From Gammaproteobacteria bacterium (GTDB lineage: Bacteria > Pseudomonadota > Gammaproteobacteria > Pseudomonadales > Cellvibrionaceae), in assembly GCA_004172865.1 (NCBI GenBank), contig SEBV01000007.1:186001-250000 (forward strand): a DNA stretch of 64,000 nt, given 5' to 3'. The notes beneath the pieces are model-generated. The model had not been told where the DNA came from, searched no databases, and saw only the letters and a program-made list of their open reading frames with translations. Shown one piece after another: positions 35,688 to 45,669 of the stretch. Both the position numbers and the translations under genes were made by a program. Within the stretch, counting starts at the first letter, position 1. The number at the start of each line of letters is the position of its first letter.

Positions 35688-37640
35688 TCAATTACCGGCA
35701 TTAACAATTGCTTGAATAATAGCGGGATAAACTTGAGCGCCAGTGTTGCGATCAAAAAGACCTGAGCCATTATTACCGGTGTAGCCAGCGTCCCAATAAA
35801 CTGGAACGAGTTGATGGTCAATTGCTGACTCGGAAATATATTGATCCCAATAAAGTCTATATTGCTCGTGATCAGGAATATTCGTTCTGGACATAGCCGC
35901 ATACTCGCCCAAAATTACACCTACACCTTTATCCACAAAATTAGTTTTCATTTTTTGGAATTGCGCATCAGTGTAACTTTCATTGGCCCAGGTTTCTGTT
36001 TTACTTGGGTCGGTGGCGTTTTTGCCCCACTGCGTAATGTTGCTGCTCGCGTTAAGTGTAAAGTTGTAGGGATCGTAATAATGCACTTCCATCAACAAAT
36101 GATTGGTTGTTGTGTCGGTAGGAATTTTTGCAAAATTTACGGTGTGGTCAATGTTGGTATTAAAGCCTTGCACAACCAGGAAACGCGATGCGTTTTTACC
36201 GCCAGTCCCACGCACGCTATTTACAAAAGTTTGGTTGAAACTATTTTGCACTGTGTAGTATTCCAACGTCGGTGTGCCGTAATCGCCATCCACCATAACT
36301 TCGTTAGTGCCCGCAAATAATAAGCGGTCATCGTAATCGCGGAATTTAGTAGCGATTTGATTCCACATAATATTCAAACGATTATTCACATAAGTTTGTT
36401 GTGCGTAAGTTGGTTGCATCCAACCGCCATCCCAGTGAATGTTGATCATTACATACATGTCTGCATTCAATGCGTAATTAACCACTTGCTCAACGCGTGA
36501 CATCCAGGCTGCATCAATTACAAAATTGTTGGCATCTGAAAAGCGACTAAAGGCAACTGGAATACGAATAGTTTTAAATCCAGCAGCTTTTACTGAATTA
36601 ATAAGTTGCTGCGTCGCTAATGGATTGCCCCAGGCTGTTTCACCGCCAATTGCTTCCAGCGTATTGCCAAGGTTCCAACCTACACCCATTTTTTGAGTGA
36701 GTTGCACAGCAGTTAAGCCGCTGGAACTTGCAACACTTGATGATGATTTGGAAAAACTTGAGGACGATTTACTAGAAGCGCTGGAAGATATTTTTGATGA
36801 ACTAAGTGAAGAGACAGAAGAAATTTTTGAAGAGCTGCTAGACACCACAACGGAAGAACTCACACTCGATTTTACCGAGCTGTTTGAACTTGCCACTGAA
36901 GAAGCTGCTCCCACCACGCCGTAAGGTGCAGGTTGCGTAACGCAAGTTGAGCGCGAAATACAACTTTTATTATTCTCGTAACCCCATCCGCTCGTAGTCG
37001 TTGTACATAAAGGGTAAAGCGTGCCGTACCAATTGCATTGCTCGCCAGAGGCAATCACGCTTGAAATAGCCGATGAAGCAACACTTGAGCTTTTAACGGA
37101 TGAGCTCGCTACAGATGCAACCGATGATTTTGAAGATGCGCTGCTAACAACACTTGCAACACTGCTTTTAGATGAACTGGTAGCCGCACCTGAACTGGAG
37201 GTAACTGTTCCGCCGCAAAGGCTGCCGGTAACCGCCGGAATTTCTGCGGTAGAACCGCCTTTATTACCCTGAATTCCAAACTCAACCGTTTGGCCGACCG
37301 GAACTGCGCCGTTCCAACTTATATTGGTAGCGGCGTAGGGATTATTACCGGTAACTGTAGCATTCCAACTGCTGGTCAGCACATCACCAGCGTTATATTT
37401 CCAACTAACATTCCAGCCAGTCACGGCGGCGCTGGTGTTATTGGTGACGCGAATAGCACCGGTAAAACCACTATTCCATTCGTTCGTGACCACGTACTGA
37501 CAACTTGCAAATGCGCTCGCGGAAAAAGCGGATGCAATTGCAAATGCGCCCAGCAAACTGCAGGTACGTGAGAGGGATTTAAAGGATTTTTTTGGCAAAA
37601 CGATATCAGCCACCGCCGATAAAAATTGTGGTATGTGCAT
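35688..37640 (-). CDS. Secreted GH5 endoglucanase with CBM2 and CBM10
   Basis: A 650-residue extracellular beta-glucanase. Order: signal peptide (to AFA, about 46), CBM2 (about 47-143, [21 protein letters not shown]), Ser linker, CBM10 (about 201-241, [21 protein letters not shown]), long poly-Ser linker (about 245-307) and GH5 catalytic domain (about 311-650), by wording closest to the GH5_4 group ([19 protein letters not shown]). The acid/base is E447 (AGTNEVMV) and the nucleophile E579 (VILGEYAAM). It could be cellulase, xyloglucanase or mixed. The start at 37640 has GGAAATTC upstream. It is transcribed in the same direction as the CE15 gene but with its own terminator. Confidence 0.94.
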   Translation of the reverse strand: MHIPQFLSAVADIVLPKKSFKSLSRTCSLLGAFAIASAFSASAFASCQYVVTNEWNSGFTGAIRVTNNTSAAVTGWNVSWKYNAGDVLTSSWNATVTGNNPYAATNISWNGAVPVGQTVEFGIQGNKGGSTAEIPAVTGSLCGGTVTSSSGAATSSSKSSVASVVSSASSKSSVASVASSSVKSSSVASSAISSVIASGEQCNWYGTLYPLCTTTTSGWGYENNKSCISRSTCVTQPAPYGVVGAASSVASSNSSVKSSVSSSVVVSSSSSKISSVSSLSSSKISSSASSKSSSSFSKSSSSVASSSGLTAVQLTQKMGVGWNLGNTLEAIGGETAWGNPLATQQLINSVKAAGFKTIRIPVAFSRFSDANNFVIDAAWMSRVEQVVNYALNADMYVMINIHWDGGWMQPTYAQQTYVNNRLNIMWNQIATKFRDYDDRLLFAGTNEVMVDGDYGTPTLEYYTVQNSFNQTFVNSVRGTGGKNASRFLVVQGFNTNIDHTVNFAKIPTDTTTNHLLMEVHYYDPYNFTLNASSNITQWGKNATDPSKTETWANESYTDAQFQKMKTNFVDKGVGVILGEYAAMSRTNIPDHEQYRLYWDQYISESAIDHQLVPVYWDAGYTGNNGSGLFDRNTGAQVYPAIIQAIVNAGN

Positions 37641-38260
37641 ATGAATTTCCTGATTACCGAAACGCTCTGCGCCTCGTTGATTATTGTTTCGCAGCGAAGG
37701 CTGCATTCAGGACAGAATCTTTCACGCCAAGGGCAAGGTTTGCAAAATTTGAAGTAATGGAAACCCCGGCCAAGAAAATTGGCGTTGAACTTGAAAGATC
37801 TGTGAATTATTTAACCAAACAATATGTGCAGCATTCCATGGCGATAAGCCTATTTATTATATTTAAAAAAGTATTCATTGATGATAACAGTAGATAAGTC
37901 GTACTGACTATAACTTGCGCAGAATTTATCCAGTTTGTAACGCGATTTCACACTTCATCTCATTAACGCTGCCACAGCCATTGCCCTCATTTCGCTCCGT
38001 GATACGCAAACTTTGCACCGCACAGGCGCAGAAAATTAGATTTTATTTATACTGTCCTTTCACTTTTTTGTGGCAGCCAAAATACAGAGGCTCATAAGTA
38101 TTTGTAAAATATAGGAAAAGACTCATCTTTATAAAAATTGACCATTTGGTCATGTTATTGGAGCGCTTCTTGCTATTTTCAGGCCAGTGCATTCGTCACC
38201 TGATTTACAAATACCTGTTCGCTATACGCGGCTCCATAGTTGTTGAGTGAAAGAAAATTT
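37641..38260. promoter_or_regulatory. Divergent region between cellulase and DUF1592 operon
   Basis: 620 bases without a convincing gene. Short frames here lack ribosome sites and family resemblance. A 6-2-6 palindrome TGACCA TT TGGTCA sits at 38139-38152, about 110 bases before the next gene. It suits a TetR-type operator but is short enough to occur by chance. Confidence 0.45.
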
Positions 38261-40792
38261 ATGGCTGCTACAACCAAGCTTTTTTATTTACCGTCGCTAT
38301 CTGTTTTTTTGGGATGTTTAACCCTTGTTACCTGCCTTGCTGTCTCAACTTCAGCGCTGGCCATAAATGCCCATTCAAATCCGCAAGATGTAGAAGCCTT
38401 TCTGGATAAGCATTGCTCCAAATGCCATAACGACGAACGTATGTCTGGCAATTGGTCGCTCTCCGCCGTAAGTGTTGACGATATCGCTAAAGGCCAAAAG
38501 CTGGCCGAATGGGAAGGAATTTTTCGGGTTGTAGAACGCGGCGAAATGCCGCCGCGCAGCAAGCCGCAGCCCACAGGTGCAGAACTCAATAGTTTTATGG
38601 GATGGTTGCAAGGTTCGCTGGACGGTTACGCGGCGGCAAATCCCAATCCCGGCCGCGCCACTTTGCGCCGTTTGAATCGCGCCGAATACAACAATGCCGT
38701 TCGCGATTTGCTTGATCTAGACGTGAGCCTGAGCGAAGCCTTGCCGACTGACGATACCGGTTATGGCTTTGATAACATTGCCGATGTACTTTCGGTGTCG
38801 CCAACGTTAATGGATCGTTACCTTGCTGTAGCGGGCAAAGTAAGTCGCCTTGCAGTTGGCTTGGGTTCAGATCAACCCTATACAACCAGTTATCTTCTGC
38901 CAAAAGATGGTTCAATTCTAAACCAGGGAATTCCCTCCTACGACGAACGCACCAGCAATGATCTACCGCTGGATTCTCGCGGCGGCGGCGCCTTTAGATA
39001 CTACGCTCCTCACGACGGTACCTATGAAATCAGTGGTTACTTAAACTCGAACACCAATAACGAGGTCGACCGTTTAGCGGCAAACCGCGTTAATTTGCGC
39101 GTGCCTTTAAAAGCTGGGCCGCACACCATCGGTATAACCTTTCGCAAACAATTGGCGCTAAACGAAAGCGTTCAAACGCTGCACAACACAACCGACGTTA
39201 TAGCGTTACCGACTGAAGCCGCCGTGCCAATTACATTGGACTTTGTCGTCGATGGCGCCCGCGCTGGAAACACCAGCGTACCTTCTTACTTTATGTCGCC
39301 ACGTTTCGCGCAGCAGAATTTCCCGCGCGATGTGCTCGAAATTAACGTTGCAGGACCTTACGAAGTGACCAGCGCAGGTAATACACCCAGTCGCGCAAAA
39401 ATCTTCAGCTGTAAACCTTCAGTCTGGCCGTTTACCGAAAATTATTGCGCGCGAAAAATCATAGGGCAGCTAGCAGAACAGGCTTATCGTCGCCCAGTTA
39501 AAGATGATGATATCGATCGTTTGATGGTGGTCTACGATCAAGCTCACCAGGCGACTGATTTTGAGCACGGCATAGCGGCGAGCATTCAAGCTATTTTGGT
39601 GTCACCCAGCTTTTTGTTTTTGCATGAAAAAGATCCACAAAAAAGTGCACCTGGTTCGGTTAATCCCATTACCGATATTGAGTTTGCTTCCCGTCTCTCC
39701 TTATTTTTATGGAGCAGCCTGCCAGATCAAGAGCTTCTCGCTTTGGCCGAGAAAGGAGAGCTTCGCAAGCCGAAAATCCTGCAACAACAAGTCAGGCGTA
39801 TGCTGGCCGATAAGCGCGCGGTAGCGCTGGAACAGAACTTTGCAGGCCAGTGGTTGTACCTGCGTAACCTCGAATTTCAACGCCCTGATATTAAGGAATT
39901 CCCCGATTTCAACACCCAGTTAAGGCAGTCAATGAAGCGCGAAAGCGAGTTATTTTTCGGCTCAATCCTGCGCGATAACGCCAGTATTCTCGATTTTATT
40001 AAAAGCGATTACACCTATTTGAACGAGCGTTTGGCGAAGCATTACGGCATCGACGGCGTAAGCGGCCCAGCGTTCAGAAAAGTGGCAGTTACGCCAGAGT
40101 CCATGCGCGGCGGATTGTTGGGGCAGGGCAGTATCTTGACGGTGACTTCCTATAGCAATCACACCTCGGTCGTGCGTCGCGGCAAATGGATTCTCGATAA
40201 CTTGCTGGCCGCACCGCCACCGCCACCACCGCCAGATATTCCCGCGCTCAAAACCCAAAATGCTGGCAAAGCGCTTAATGCGCGCGAGCAGTTGGCATTG
40301 CACAGTGAAAACCCAGCGTGCTCGTCGTGTCACGTCAAGATGGACCCGCTTGGTCTGGCTCTGGAAAAATATGATGCAGTCGGAAAATACCGCACTTTGG
40401 ACGCGGGCCGTCCCATCGATGTAACCGCCAATATGCCAGACGGCAAAGCTTTCGAGGGTTTATACGGTTTGCAAAATGTCCTGATGGAGCGCAAGCAACA
40501 ATTTGCCAGCGCCTTTACGCAACGCTTGATGACTTATGCCTTGGGGCGCGGTTTGGAAGCCATCGACCAACCTAAAGTGCGCACCATTTTGCGGGCCACC
40601 GAGCCAGACAATTATCCGATTCGCGGCATCATTATGGGCATCGTAACCAGTGAGCCATTTAACTATCGAACCAGCAGTTCTCAACCGGTTATCTCGCAAG
40701 CTGTTTTGAAACACGCTGCCTTAACTCAGGCCGATTTCAGAAGCGTAACCAAACCCGATATTTTCAATCTTCAGGCGGCACAAAATGAATAG
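38261..40792 (+). CDS. DUF1587/1595/1592/1588/1585 dihaem c-type cytochrome protein
   Basis: A 843-residue exported protein of the planctomycete-type cytochrome family. The signal peptide ends near LAINA. An N-terminal haem motif CSKCH lies at 52-56. DUF1587 follows (RRLNRAEYNNAVRDLL), then DUF1595 (AYRRPVKDDDIDRL), DUF1592 (LSLFLWSSLPDQELL), DUF1588 with a second haem motif CSSCH near residue 687 in the context HVKMDPLGLALEKYD, and DUF1585 (RLMTYALGRGLE). A seven-proline run links DUF1592 and DUF1588. Biochemical role is unknown; it is probably a periplasmic oxidoreductase. The start at 38261 is the first ATG before the signal peptide. It overlaps the DUF1552 gene by 8 bases. Confidence 0.93.
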   Translation: MAATTKLFYLPSLSVFLGCLTLVTCLAVSTSALAINAHSNPQDVEAFLDKHCSKCHNDERMSGNWSLSAVSVDDIAKGQKLAEWEGIFRVVERGEMPPRSKPQPTGAELNSFMGWLQGSLDGYAAANPNPGRATLRRLNRAEYNNAVRDLLDLDVSLSEALPTDDTGYGFDNIADVLSVSPTLMDRYLAVAGKVSRLAVGLGSDQPYTTSYLLPKDGSILNQGIPSYDERTSNDLPLDSRGGGAFRYYAPHDGTYEISGYLNSNTNNEVDRLAANRVNLRVPLKAGPHTIGITFRKQLALNESVQTLHNTTDVIALPTEAAVPITLDFVVDGARAGNTSVPSYFMSPRFAQQNFPRDVLEINVAGPYEVTSAGNTPSRAKIFSCKPSVWPFTENYCARKIIGQLAEQAYRRPVKDDDIDRLMVVYDQAHQATDFEHGIAASIQAILVSPSFLFLHEKDPQKSAPGSVNPITDIEFASRLSLFLWSSLPDQELLALAEKGELRKPKILQQQVRRMLADKRAVALEQNFAGQWLYLRNLEFQRPDIKEFPDFNTQLRQSMKRESELFFGSILRDNASILDFIKSDYTYLNERLAKHYGIDGVSGPAFRKVAVTPESMRGGLLGQGSILTVTSYSNHTSVVRRGKWILDNLLAAPPPPPPPDIPALKTQNAGKALNAREQLALHSENPACSSCHVKMDPLGLALEKYDAVGKYRTLDAGRPIDVTANMPDGKAFEGLYGLQNVLMERKQQFASAFTQRLMTYALGRGLEAIDQPKVRTILRATEPDNYPIRGIIMGIVTSEPFNYRTSSSQPVISQAVLKHAALTQADFRSVTKPDIFNLQAAQNE

Positions 40793-42122
40793 ATCGCTTT
40801 CGCTTTCTCGTCGATCACTCTTGCGCGGAATGGGCGTCGCTATCGCCTTGCCGATGATGGAATCCATGATTCCATCTGCATTGGCGTCGTCGGCAATGAC
40901 CAATCGCCCTAAACGTTTGAGCGTGTTTTACACCCCAAACGGCATGCGTATGGATAAGTTCACGCCCTTGGAAGTTGGCGAAAATTACGCGCTCACACCT
41001 TTACTGGAGCCACTTGCGCGCCATAAAGACAAGTTCACCGTAGTCTCCGGTTTGGCTCACTACAACGCGAACGCATTGGGCGATGGCCCCGGCAGCCATG
41101 GCCGCAGTTGCGGCGCTTACTTAACAGGTGCGCACCCTAAACGCACCGAGGGTGCAGATATTCATTGCGGCATTTCCATGGATCAGCTGATCGCCAATCG
41201 CATCGGCCAAAACACGCAGCTTGCATCGCTTGAGTTGGGAATTGAACCGCCGAGTTTACTCGGCAGTTGCGACGTAGGTTACAGCTGCACTTATACCAAT
41301 ACCTTGTCGTGGCGCGGCCCTTCATCGCCTTTACCGGTAGCGGTAAAACCCGGCGATGTATTTGAACGCTTATTTGGCGACACCACGCTACTCGACGAAA
41401 AAAGCCGCAAAGCTCAACTCGCTACCAAAGCCAGTATTCTCGATTTCGTATTGGCGGATGCAACGCGCTTGTCACCTCGTTTGGGAGCGAATGACCGTCA
41501 TAAATTAGATGAATATCTCGACTCTATTCGTACTGTGGAACGTCGAATTCAAATGGCTAGCCAACAATCGCAGGATGTTGATACCAGCAAATTATTGTTG
41601 CCTGCAGGTATTCCAGAATCCTTCGTAGACCACGCGCACATCATGATTGATTTACAAGTTCTGGCGCTGCAAAGCGATATCACCCGCATCAGTACTTTTA
41701 TGTTGGGGCGTGAATTGAGCAATCGTGCTTACGCCGAAATTGGCGTGCCGGACTCTCATCACAGCCTCAGCCATCACGGCGGCGATGCAGAAAAAATTGC
41801 CAAGCTGGTAAAAATTAATCGCTATCACATGGACCAATTCGCCTATCTGCTCGACCGCCTCGGCACCACGGCGGACGGCGAGGGTACACTTCTGGACAAC
41901 ACCTTGGTAATGAGCGGCGCGAGTTTGGGTGAACCCAATGAGCACGACAATATGAATTTGCCCGCGATTGTTGCTGGCGGTGGACTGCGTGGAAATCGCC
42001 ATATCGCACAGCCCAAACACACGCCCATGTGTAATTTAATGGTGTCGCTCATGTCGGAAATGGGCGTACCCGTCGAAAGTTTTGGTGATAGTACCGGAGC
42101 TATACATGAACTTACCGCGTAA
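40785..42122 (+). CDS. DUF1552 protein with Tat signal
   Basis: A 445-residue protein with a twin-arginine leader (LSRRSLLRGMGVAIALP), implying export in folded form, possibly with a cofactor. The rest matches DUF1552 (YTPNGMRMDKFTP, SLELGIEPPS, HHSLSHHGGD, GASLGEPNEHDNMN), which resembles the sulfatase/DUF1501-like alkaline-phosphatase superfamily; that relation is inference. DUF1552 genes commonly sit next to DUF1592 genes. It overlaps both neighbours. Confidence 0.93.
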   Translation: MNRSLSLSRRSLLRGMGVAIALPMMESMIPSALASSAMTNRPKRLSVFYTPNGMRMDKFTPLEVGENYALTPLLEPLARHKDKFTVVSGLAHYNANALGDGPGSHGRSCGAYLTGAHPKRTEGADIHCGISMDQLIANRIGQNTQLASLELGIEPPSLLGSCDVGYSCTYTNTLSWRGPSSPLPVAVKPGDVFERLFGDTTLLDEKSRKAQLATKASILDFVLADATRLSPRLGANDRHKLDEYLDSIRTVERRIQMASQQSQDVDTSKLLLPAGIPESFVDHAHIMIDLQVLALQSDITRISTFMLGRELSNRAYAEIGVPDSHHSLSHHGGDAEKIAKLVKINRYHMDQFAYLLDRLGTTADGEGTLLDNTLVMSGASLGEPNEHDNMNLPAIVAGGGLRGNRHIAQPKHTPMCNLMVSLMSEMGVPVESFGDSTGAIHELTA

Positions 42123-43470
42123 ACTTTTTTCGATAAAATCTAACGCTCAAGCATTTGTCCTTGCTGCATTTTTATCGCCCGCATTTGTTCTGGCAGCGTC
42201 GCCCCAAAGTGATTTAATGGATGCGATTCATGCTGGCGATCCCATCAAAACCGAAGTTGCTTTGAGCGCGGGCGCTAATCCAAATCAGGTATTGGCCGAT
42301 GGTTCTTTGCCCTTGGCGTGGGCGGTGGATGCGCAGAGTTTGAGTTTGGTAAATATCCTCCTGAAACACGGCGCAAAACCCGATGCTAATAAAGTATCAA
42401 CGCAAAATTTCAGCCCACTCATTGAAGCTTGCCAGTGGGGCGATGCTGCAATTGTTAATAGACTTTTGGATGCGGGTGCAGATGTAAATCGCGCTACGGC
42501 TTCAGGCATTTCGCCTTTGGCACTCTGCGCCGGTAATTCGACTGTAGCTGTCGTAAATCGCCTGATTGAATTGGGCGCGAAAGTGGACGCTGCGGACGAA
42601 ACCGGTCAAACCCCTTTAATGTGGGCCGCCGCCAAAGGACAGGTACCGAATATCAAACTTTTGGTAAGTAAAGGTGCTGACGTAAACCGCAAAACCAGCG
42701 CAGGATTTACGCCATTATTTTTTGCGATAAAAAGCCCTGACGCGCAATCGCCGCTGGCAGTTATCGATGCGGGCGGCGATGCCTCTTATGTCGCGCCAGA
42801 CGGAACCTCGGCGGTGCAATTGGCGATTTACCAAAAGCAATTCGAGTTTGCGGCTGTGTTGATTAAGCGCGGTGCAGATCTCAACGCTCACGACCGCAAT
42901 GGCAATCAACTTTTGCACGCAGCGGTTTTAAATCACCAACCACAGCTCGTGAAGCTATTGCTGGAAAAAGGCGCGAATCCAAATGCGTTGACGGGCGCAG
43001 CGAAAGTGGTGACACGCTTCGAAGTCAATTTCACCAGCAGACCTTATGTCACTTATCCCAAATCGCCGCTGCTACTGGCCGCTGAACTTGGCGACGCCGA
43101 TTTGATGGCAACCTTGGTAAGCGCGGGTGCTGATACTAAATTTCGCGCGCAAGACGGCACTAATGTTTTACTCGCGGCTGCGCCGACAAATATCCAAGCT
43201 TTGGCGTACGCGCTTAAGTTGGCACCTGACGCAAATGTCACCACCAAAAGCGGTAAGACAGCGTTGCATTTGTTGATGGGCTACACCTCGAATTTGAGTC
43301 ATAGCACTACAGAAATGCACGACATGTTTCAGTTACTGGCAAAACACGGCGCGCGCACGAATATCGCCGATAAAGATGGCGACACCGCGGCAAAAATGGC
43401 ACTGAACGAAGAGTTCAAAGCTAAAATTGAATTCGCACAAATTTTTCGTCCACAGAGGTTAGCATTATGA
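42106..43470 (+). CDS. Exported ankyrin-repeat protein
   Basis: A 454-residue protein with a signal peptide (to about VLAAS) and some ten ankyrin repeats covering nearly the whole mature chain (e.g. SPLIEACQWGDAAIVNRLLDAGADVN, TPLMWAAAKGQVPNIKLLVSKGADVN). It is a periplasmic protein-interaction scaffold, presumably for the haem and Tat proteins of the same operon. The ATG at 42106 with CCGGAGC upstream overlaps the DUF1552 stop by 17 bases. Its stop overlaps the cytochrome start. Confidence 0.93.
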   Translation: MNLPRKLFSIKSNAQAFVLAAFLSPAFVLAASPQSDLMDAIHAGDPIKTEVALSAGANPNQVLADGSLPLAWAVDAQSLSLVNILLKHGAKPDANKVSTQNFSPLIEACQWGDAAIVNRLLDAGADVNRATASGISPLALCAGNSTVAVVNRLIELGAKVDAADETGQTPLMWAAAKGQVPNIKLLVSKGADVNRKTSAGFTPLFFAIKSPDAQSPLAVIDAGGDASYVAPDGTSAVQLAIYQKQFEFAAVLIKRGADLNAHDRNGNQLLHAAVLNHQPQLVKLLLEKGANPNALTGAAKVVTRFEVNFTSRPYVTYPKSPLLLAAELGDADLMATLVSAGADTKFRAQDGTNVLLAAAPTNIQALAYALKLAPDANVTTKSGKTALHLLMGYTSNLSHSTTEMHDMFQLLAKHGARTNIADKDGDTAAKMALNEEFKAKIEFAQIFRPQRLAL

Positions 43471-43955
43471 TATTGAAAATTTTTAACAACTTAGGTTTGC
43501 GAAATGTACGTCTGATTTTCGCTGGCGTTTTAGTTGTAGGCCAAACAATTTTTTTAGCTATGCCGGCATCTGCGCAGCAAGCAGTTATCGATGAGCGTAA
43601 AGAAGGTTTTAAAGCTATGGGTTCAGCGATGAAAGCCATAAATGCAGAATTAAAAAATGAAAAGCCAAATGCAGCAAACCTGCTTGCCGCCGCTGAAAAA
43701 CTCGCTAACTTATCTCCAAAAGTTCAAGGCTGGTTTCCCGAAGGCACTAGTCGTGACTCCGGCAAAGACACCGATGCCTTGCCATATATTTGGAAAAACA
43801 AAGAAAAGTTTGGTCAACTCAGCGATGCGTTAGTAGTGCAAAGCAAAGCCATGCTGCCACTCGCATCTGCTGCGGATATTTCAGGCATTAAGAAACAACT
43901 TGGTGTGCTTAAAGATACTTGTTCATCTTGTCACGAAAGCTTCCGCGCAGATTAA
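43467..43955 (+). CDS. Cytochrome c' family protein
   Basis: 162 residues with a signal peptide (cleaved near ASA|QQ) and a C-terminal haem motif CSSCH at 152-156, the classical cytochrome c' layout of a four-helix bundle with haem attached near the end. Such proteins bind NO or act in periplasmic electron transfer. It is last in the four-gene operon, with an ATGA overlap to the ankyrin gene. Confidence 0.93.
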   Translation: MILKIFNNLGLRNVRLIFAGVLVVGQTIFLAMPASAQQAVIDERKEGFKAMGSAMKAINAELKNEKPNAANLLAAAEKLANLSPKVQGWFPEGTSRDSGKDTDALPYIWKNKEKFGQLSDALVVQSKAMLPLASAADISGIKKQLGVLKDTCSSCHESFRAD

Positions 43956-44366
43956 TTTTATTGTAAAAATGGCGACAGTTAAAAGCTTCGCCATTAAAAA
44001 TTACTGATACTTCAAAAATTCATTCCGCATTTCGTATCTGCATTCTACTTTCATTGAGTCCCACATTACTCACCCAGCTCAGCGCATGTTGAGCTGGATA
44101 ATTGCTATTTTGCTCATACATTCATGCCAGCTAAAATTTTGCTTTAATATTTCTTCAGCTAATAACTAACAAAGATAATAGGCTTTACTAAACAAACGCG
44201 TAATACATCCTTTTCCTTGTCTTAAGGAAAAATCGGATGTGAATATAAATTAAATTTTTTTAGCAGATTGTCGATTTTAAAATAAACCAATCGACTAAAA
44301 GAACAGTCACAGATTATGACTTAATTATCCTTAACAACTTGGCGTTAATAACCTGGAGGATTTCCT
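43956..44366. other. Intergenic region with two hairpins
   Basis: 411 bases without a gene. AATGGCGA...TCGCCATT at 43968-43995 could end the cytochrome operon but has only a poor T-run. CCAGCTCA...TGAGCTGG at 44074-44097 is a perfect 8-bp hairpin with no T-run and unknown role. The remainder is AT-rich. Confidence 0.5.
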
Positions 44367-44786
44367 ATGAGAGTCATGGTAATAGTTAAAGCCACAAAAA
44401 GTTCCGAAGCTGGCATCTTGCCAACCACTGAACAGCTTACTGAAATGGGCAAATTCAATGAAGAATTGGTAAATGCCGGGATTATGCAATCAGGAGACGG
44501 ATTAAAACCAAGCTCGCACGGTGTGCGCGTGCATTTCTCAGGTGCGGATCGCACGGTCACTGATGGCCCGTTTACCGAAACGAAAGAACTAATTGCCGGC
44601 TATTGGCTGTGGCAAGTTAAATCGCTAGGCGAAGCCATAGAGTGGGTGAAACGCTGTCCAAATCCCATGATTGAAGATTCAGATATCGAGATTCGACCAT
44701 TTTACGAAGCAGAGGATCTTGGCGCGGACTTTACGCCTGAGTTAAGAGCGCAAGAGGAAAGGTTGAGAAAACAGATAGAAAAGTAA
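44367..44786 (+). CDS. YciI-like/DGPF-domain protein
   Basis: A 139-residue protein of the YCII-related family found as companion of ECF sigma factors and in small-molecule pathways. It shows MRVMVIVKATKSSEAG at the N-terminus and the hallmark DGPFTETKELIAGYW. No catalytic activity is established for most members. TGGAGGATTT precedes the ATG. No sigma factor is adjacent here. Confidence 0.93.
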   Translation: MRVMVIVKATKSSEAGILPTTEQLTEMGKFNEELVNAGIMQSGDGLKPSSHGVRVHFSGADRTVTDGPFTETKELIAGYWLWQVKSLGEAIEWVKRCPNPMIEDSDIEIRPFYEAEDLGADFTPELRAQEERLRKQIEK

Positions 44787-44840
44787 CGAGGGCAGCTTAA
44801 ATAGTAACGCTTTTAAATAATGTCTTATGCTATAAGTGCA

Positions 44841-44875
44841 AAAAGCGATGCAAACATTAATTTTGCATCGCTTTT
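44841..44875. terminator. Bidirectional terminator
   Basis: 14-bp stem AAAAGCGATGCAAA with complement, loop of 7 bases, A-run on the left and T-run on the right, between two convergent genes. Confidence 0.85.
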
Positions 44876-44901
44876 GAAAGTATCAAATTAAAGCTTTAAA
44901 T

Positions 44902-45669
44902 TCAGTGTTTTGGAAAGGCTGAAGCGATGGAGACATCTGTGGTTACAACGTCATGTGAATGCTTTAACCACATGCCAAATGAAGATATACCAATCAAGGC
45001 AGTAGTAACAAGTTCGCCACCATCTTCAAACAGAGTGAACAGTGTTTGTGACATATGTTCGCCGACTGAACCATGTATAGCGTCCACAACTACTCCAAAA
45101 AATATAAGCAGGGTGTAGTAACCAGTGAACACGAGGTAAGCGCTGAACTCTTCTTTATCCTGGACATAACGAACTCCTGCGAACCACAGTGCGGCAGATA
45201 ATAAGCCTGTAGAAGCAAAGCCAATCAAATCCCCAGCTACCGGCGCTACGCCGAAATACACATGAACGGTATTTCCAACAAATTCATGTAGACCAATTGA
45301 GTCATCCAAAAACGTTATAAACAGAATGGCCGACCATGCGTACCACTGCTTCTTAAGATGAGTCCAGGCGAACATAGCAAAAAATGCACAGGCTATAAGT
45401 TCCAATGCATAGCCAAGCATCTCTGGATAACCATCATCAACAAATGAAAATTTTACCTGGCCGTAAAAAAAGCTATCGACTAAATGATACTTTTCAACGT
45501 AGGCGTATCTAATAAACAGACCGACAAGAATCGCAATACTGCTAGCCACAAAAATAATACTTAAGCGTAATGAACGTTGTGGCACTGTTAGAAATTCTTT
45601 TGCGAGACCAAAACAACGAGGGATGAGGTAGGTGATAAAAGTACGTAAATACTCTGCGGTAGCATGCAT
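44902..45669 (-). CDS. Multi-pass membrane protein of unknown function
   Basis: A 255-residue inner-membrane protein with about six hydrophobic segments. Notable acidic/His positions inside or beside TM helices are FLDDSIGLHEFVGN and FEDGGELVTTAL, which look conserved-site-like. I do not recognise a family. The ATG follows TAAGGAGAAATT. It is monocistronic. Confidence 0.75.
   Translation of the reverse strand: MHATAEYLRTFITYLIPRCFGLAKEFLTVPQRSLRLSIIFVASSIAILVGLFIRYAYVEKYHLVDSFFYGQVKFSFVDDGYPEMLGYALELIACAFFAMFAWTHLKKQWYAWSAILFITFLDDSIGLHEFVGNTVHVYFGVAPVAGDLIGFASTGLLSAALWFAGVRYVQDKEEFSAYLVFTGYYTLLIFFGVVVDAIHGSVGEHMSQTLFTLFEDGGELVTTALIGISSFGMWLKHSHDVVTTDVSIASAFPKH

Noticed and set aside
35841-37272. 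Several long open frames on the plus strand across the cellulase gene
   Set aside because: They are antisense to the modular enzyme. The acidic low-complexity peptides simply mirror the poly-Ser linkers.
37592-37897. 101-codon open frame overlapping the cellulase 5' end
   Set aside because: No ribosome site, no family resemblance, and antisense to a signal peptide and ribosome site that are convincing.
44074-44097. Perfect 8-bp hairpin as a terminator
   Set aside because: No T-run on either side and more than 100 bases from the nearest stop; recorded only as part of the intergenic region.
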